A stretch of 64,000 nt of DNA from contig NZ_CP060828.1 of NCBI RefSeq assembly GCF_014489635.1, positions 2,890,001 through 2,954,000 of the forward strand, read 5' to 3'. Made by a program: the position numbers and the translations under genes. The stretch comes from Streptomyces roseirectus. Its GTDB lineage: Bacteria; Actinomycetota; Actinomycetes; Streptomycetales; Streptomycetaceae. Shown piece by piece: positions 63,538-64,000 of this stretch. How positions within the stretch are numbered: position 1 is the first letter of the stretch; the number at the start of each line of letters is the position of its first letter. A model generated the notes under the pieces. That model searched no databases and was not told the DNA's origin. It saw only the letters and a program-made list of their open reading frames with translations.

Positions 63538-64000
63538 GTGACGCGCAGCGTGTACGTGACCGGGATCGACCGCGGCGACGGCCGCCAGGTCGTCGAGCTG
63601 GGGGTCATGGAGCTGCTGACCCGCCAGGTCGACCGCGTGGGCGTCTTCCGCCCCCTGGTCCACGACGGCCCGGACCGCCTCTTCGAGCTCCTGCGCGCCC
63701 GCTACCGCCTGGCCCAGGAACCGTCGTCGGTGTACGGCATGGACTACCACGAGGCGTCGACGCTCCAGGCGGAACGGGGCACGGACGAGCTGGTGTCGAC
63801 GCTGGTCGACCGCTTCCACCGGGTCGCCCGGGAGTACGACGTCGTCCTGGTCCTCGGCACGGACTACGCGGACACCCAGTTCCCGGACGAGCTGTCGCTC
63901 AACGCCCGCCTGGCCAACGAGTTCGGGGCGTCGGTGATCCCAGTGGTCGGGGGCCGCAGGCAGACGGCGGAGTCGGTCCGCGCGGAGACCCACAACGCGT
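63538..64000 (+). CDS. pta: Phosphate acetyltransferase (N-terminal part)
   Basis: GTG 63538 has GGAG 7 bases upstream. The 154 codons seen encode TRSVYVTGIDRGDGRQVVELGVMELL and RVGVFRPLVHDGPDRLFELLRARYRL, the P-loop-like (BioD/AAA_26) N-terminal domain of long Pta enzymes. VLVLGTDYADTQFPDELSLNARLANEFGASVIPVV continues it. The P-loop Gly-Lys-Thr is replaced by TGIDRGDGRQ, as is usual in this group. The catalytic domain lies beyond the window. Pta makes acetyl phosphate from acetyl-CoA; ackA normally follows. Position beside pfkA is typical for Streptomyces. Confidence 0.92.
   Translation, partial: MTRSVYVTGIDRGDGRQVVELGVMELLTRQVDRVGVFRPLVHDGPDRLFELLRARYRLAQEPSSVYGMDYHEASTLQAERGTDELVSTLVDRFHRVAREYDVVLVLGTDYADTQFPDELSLNARLANEFGASVIPVVGGRRQTAESVRAETHNA

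Overview
The window is chromosomal DNA of a Streptomyces or a very close relative. Base composition is very GC-rich with G/C at third codon positions. Many starts are GTG, and neighbouring genes often overlap by ATGA or GTGA. The gene content is typical of the genus: GlgE/TreS/Pep2/GlgB, paired lipoprotein L,D-transpeptidases, a ScARP/Scabin-type ADP-ribosyltransferase, twin M4 metalloproteases and a HelR-like helicase. From memory, gene order resembles the core region of S. coelicolor around glgE/glgP and pfkA-pta. I could not check this by alignment.

Layout. 1-4100: a STAND NTPase-TM-WD40 protein running off the left edge, coupled to a small upstream partner; the two share a short amyloid-like motif. 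A decayed LuxR fragment follows. 4200-7550: an NAD(P)-binding oxidoreductase, a two-EF-hand protein, a MerR regulator divergent from a GNAT acetyltransferase, and a secreted DNA-type ADP-ribosyltransferase. 7600-11600: a beta-propeller lipoprotein coupled to a deacetylase-like lipoprotein, a PH-like membrane protein and a Tat sulfatase. 11670-17550: GlgX, divergent from two lipoprotein L,D-transpeptidases, then an enoyl-CoA hydratase. 17870-22640: an anti-sigma-like ATP-binding protein and an ABC transporter plus two-component operon whose regulator has a 200-residue low-complexity extension. 22790-30480: four consecutive ABC exporter half-transporters forming two complementary heterodimers. 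30780-34930: two paralogous M4 metalloproteases, one with a P-domain. 35000-47800: the alpha-glucan region, with glgP divergent from a subtilase whose 5' end carries a MITE, then glgE-treS-pep2-glgB. 47840-54360: a frameshifted P450, HelR, a short promoter-to-terminator transcript with a four-codon ORF, a MerR-thioredoxin operon, a VOC protein and a membrane protein. 54440-60420: a frameshifted membrane-anchored protein, a DAACS symporter and a divergent CitA/DcuS-type two-component system whose regulator begins with 335 residues of Gly-rich tandem repeats. 60470-64000: a small membrane protein, a nucleosidase with a C-terminal RHIM-like motif, a PPOX-class protein, 6-phosphofructokinase and the start of phosphate acetyltransferase.

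How the genes fit together. GlgP and GlgX degrade alpha-glucan. TreS and Pep2 convert trehalose via maltose to maltose-1-phosphate; GlgE polymerises it and GlgB branches the product. PfkA and Pta place lower glycolysis and overflow metabolism at the right edge. The two L,D-transpeptidases, two M4 proteases, subtilase, deacetylase-like protein, sulfatase and ADP-ribosyltransferase form an exported set.

The most interesting themes are: (1) two loci carrying RHIM/BASS-like motifs on a STAND receptor with its partner and on a nucleosidase, suggesting amyloid-signalled conflict systems; (2) low-complexity or charged insertions in several proteins (two response regulators, an ABC exporter linker, Pep2, GlgB); (3) a MITE whose terminal repeat may supply the start codon of a subtilase; (4) a strong promoter-terminator unit of about 95 nt next to helR.
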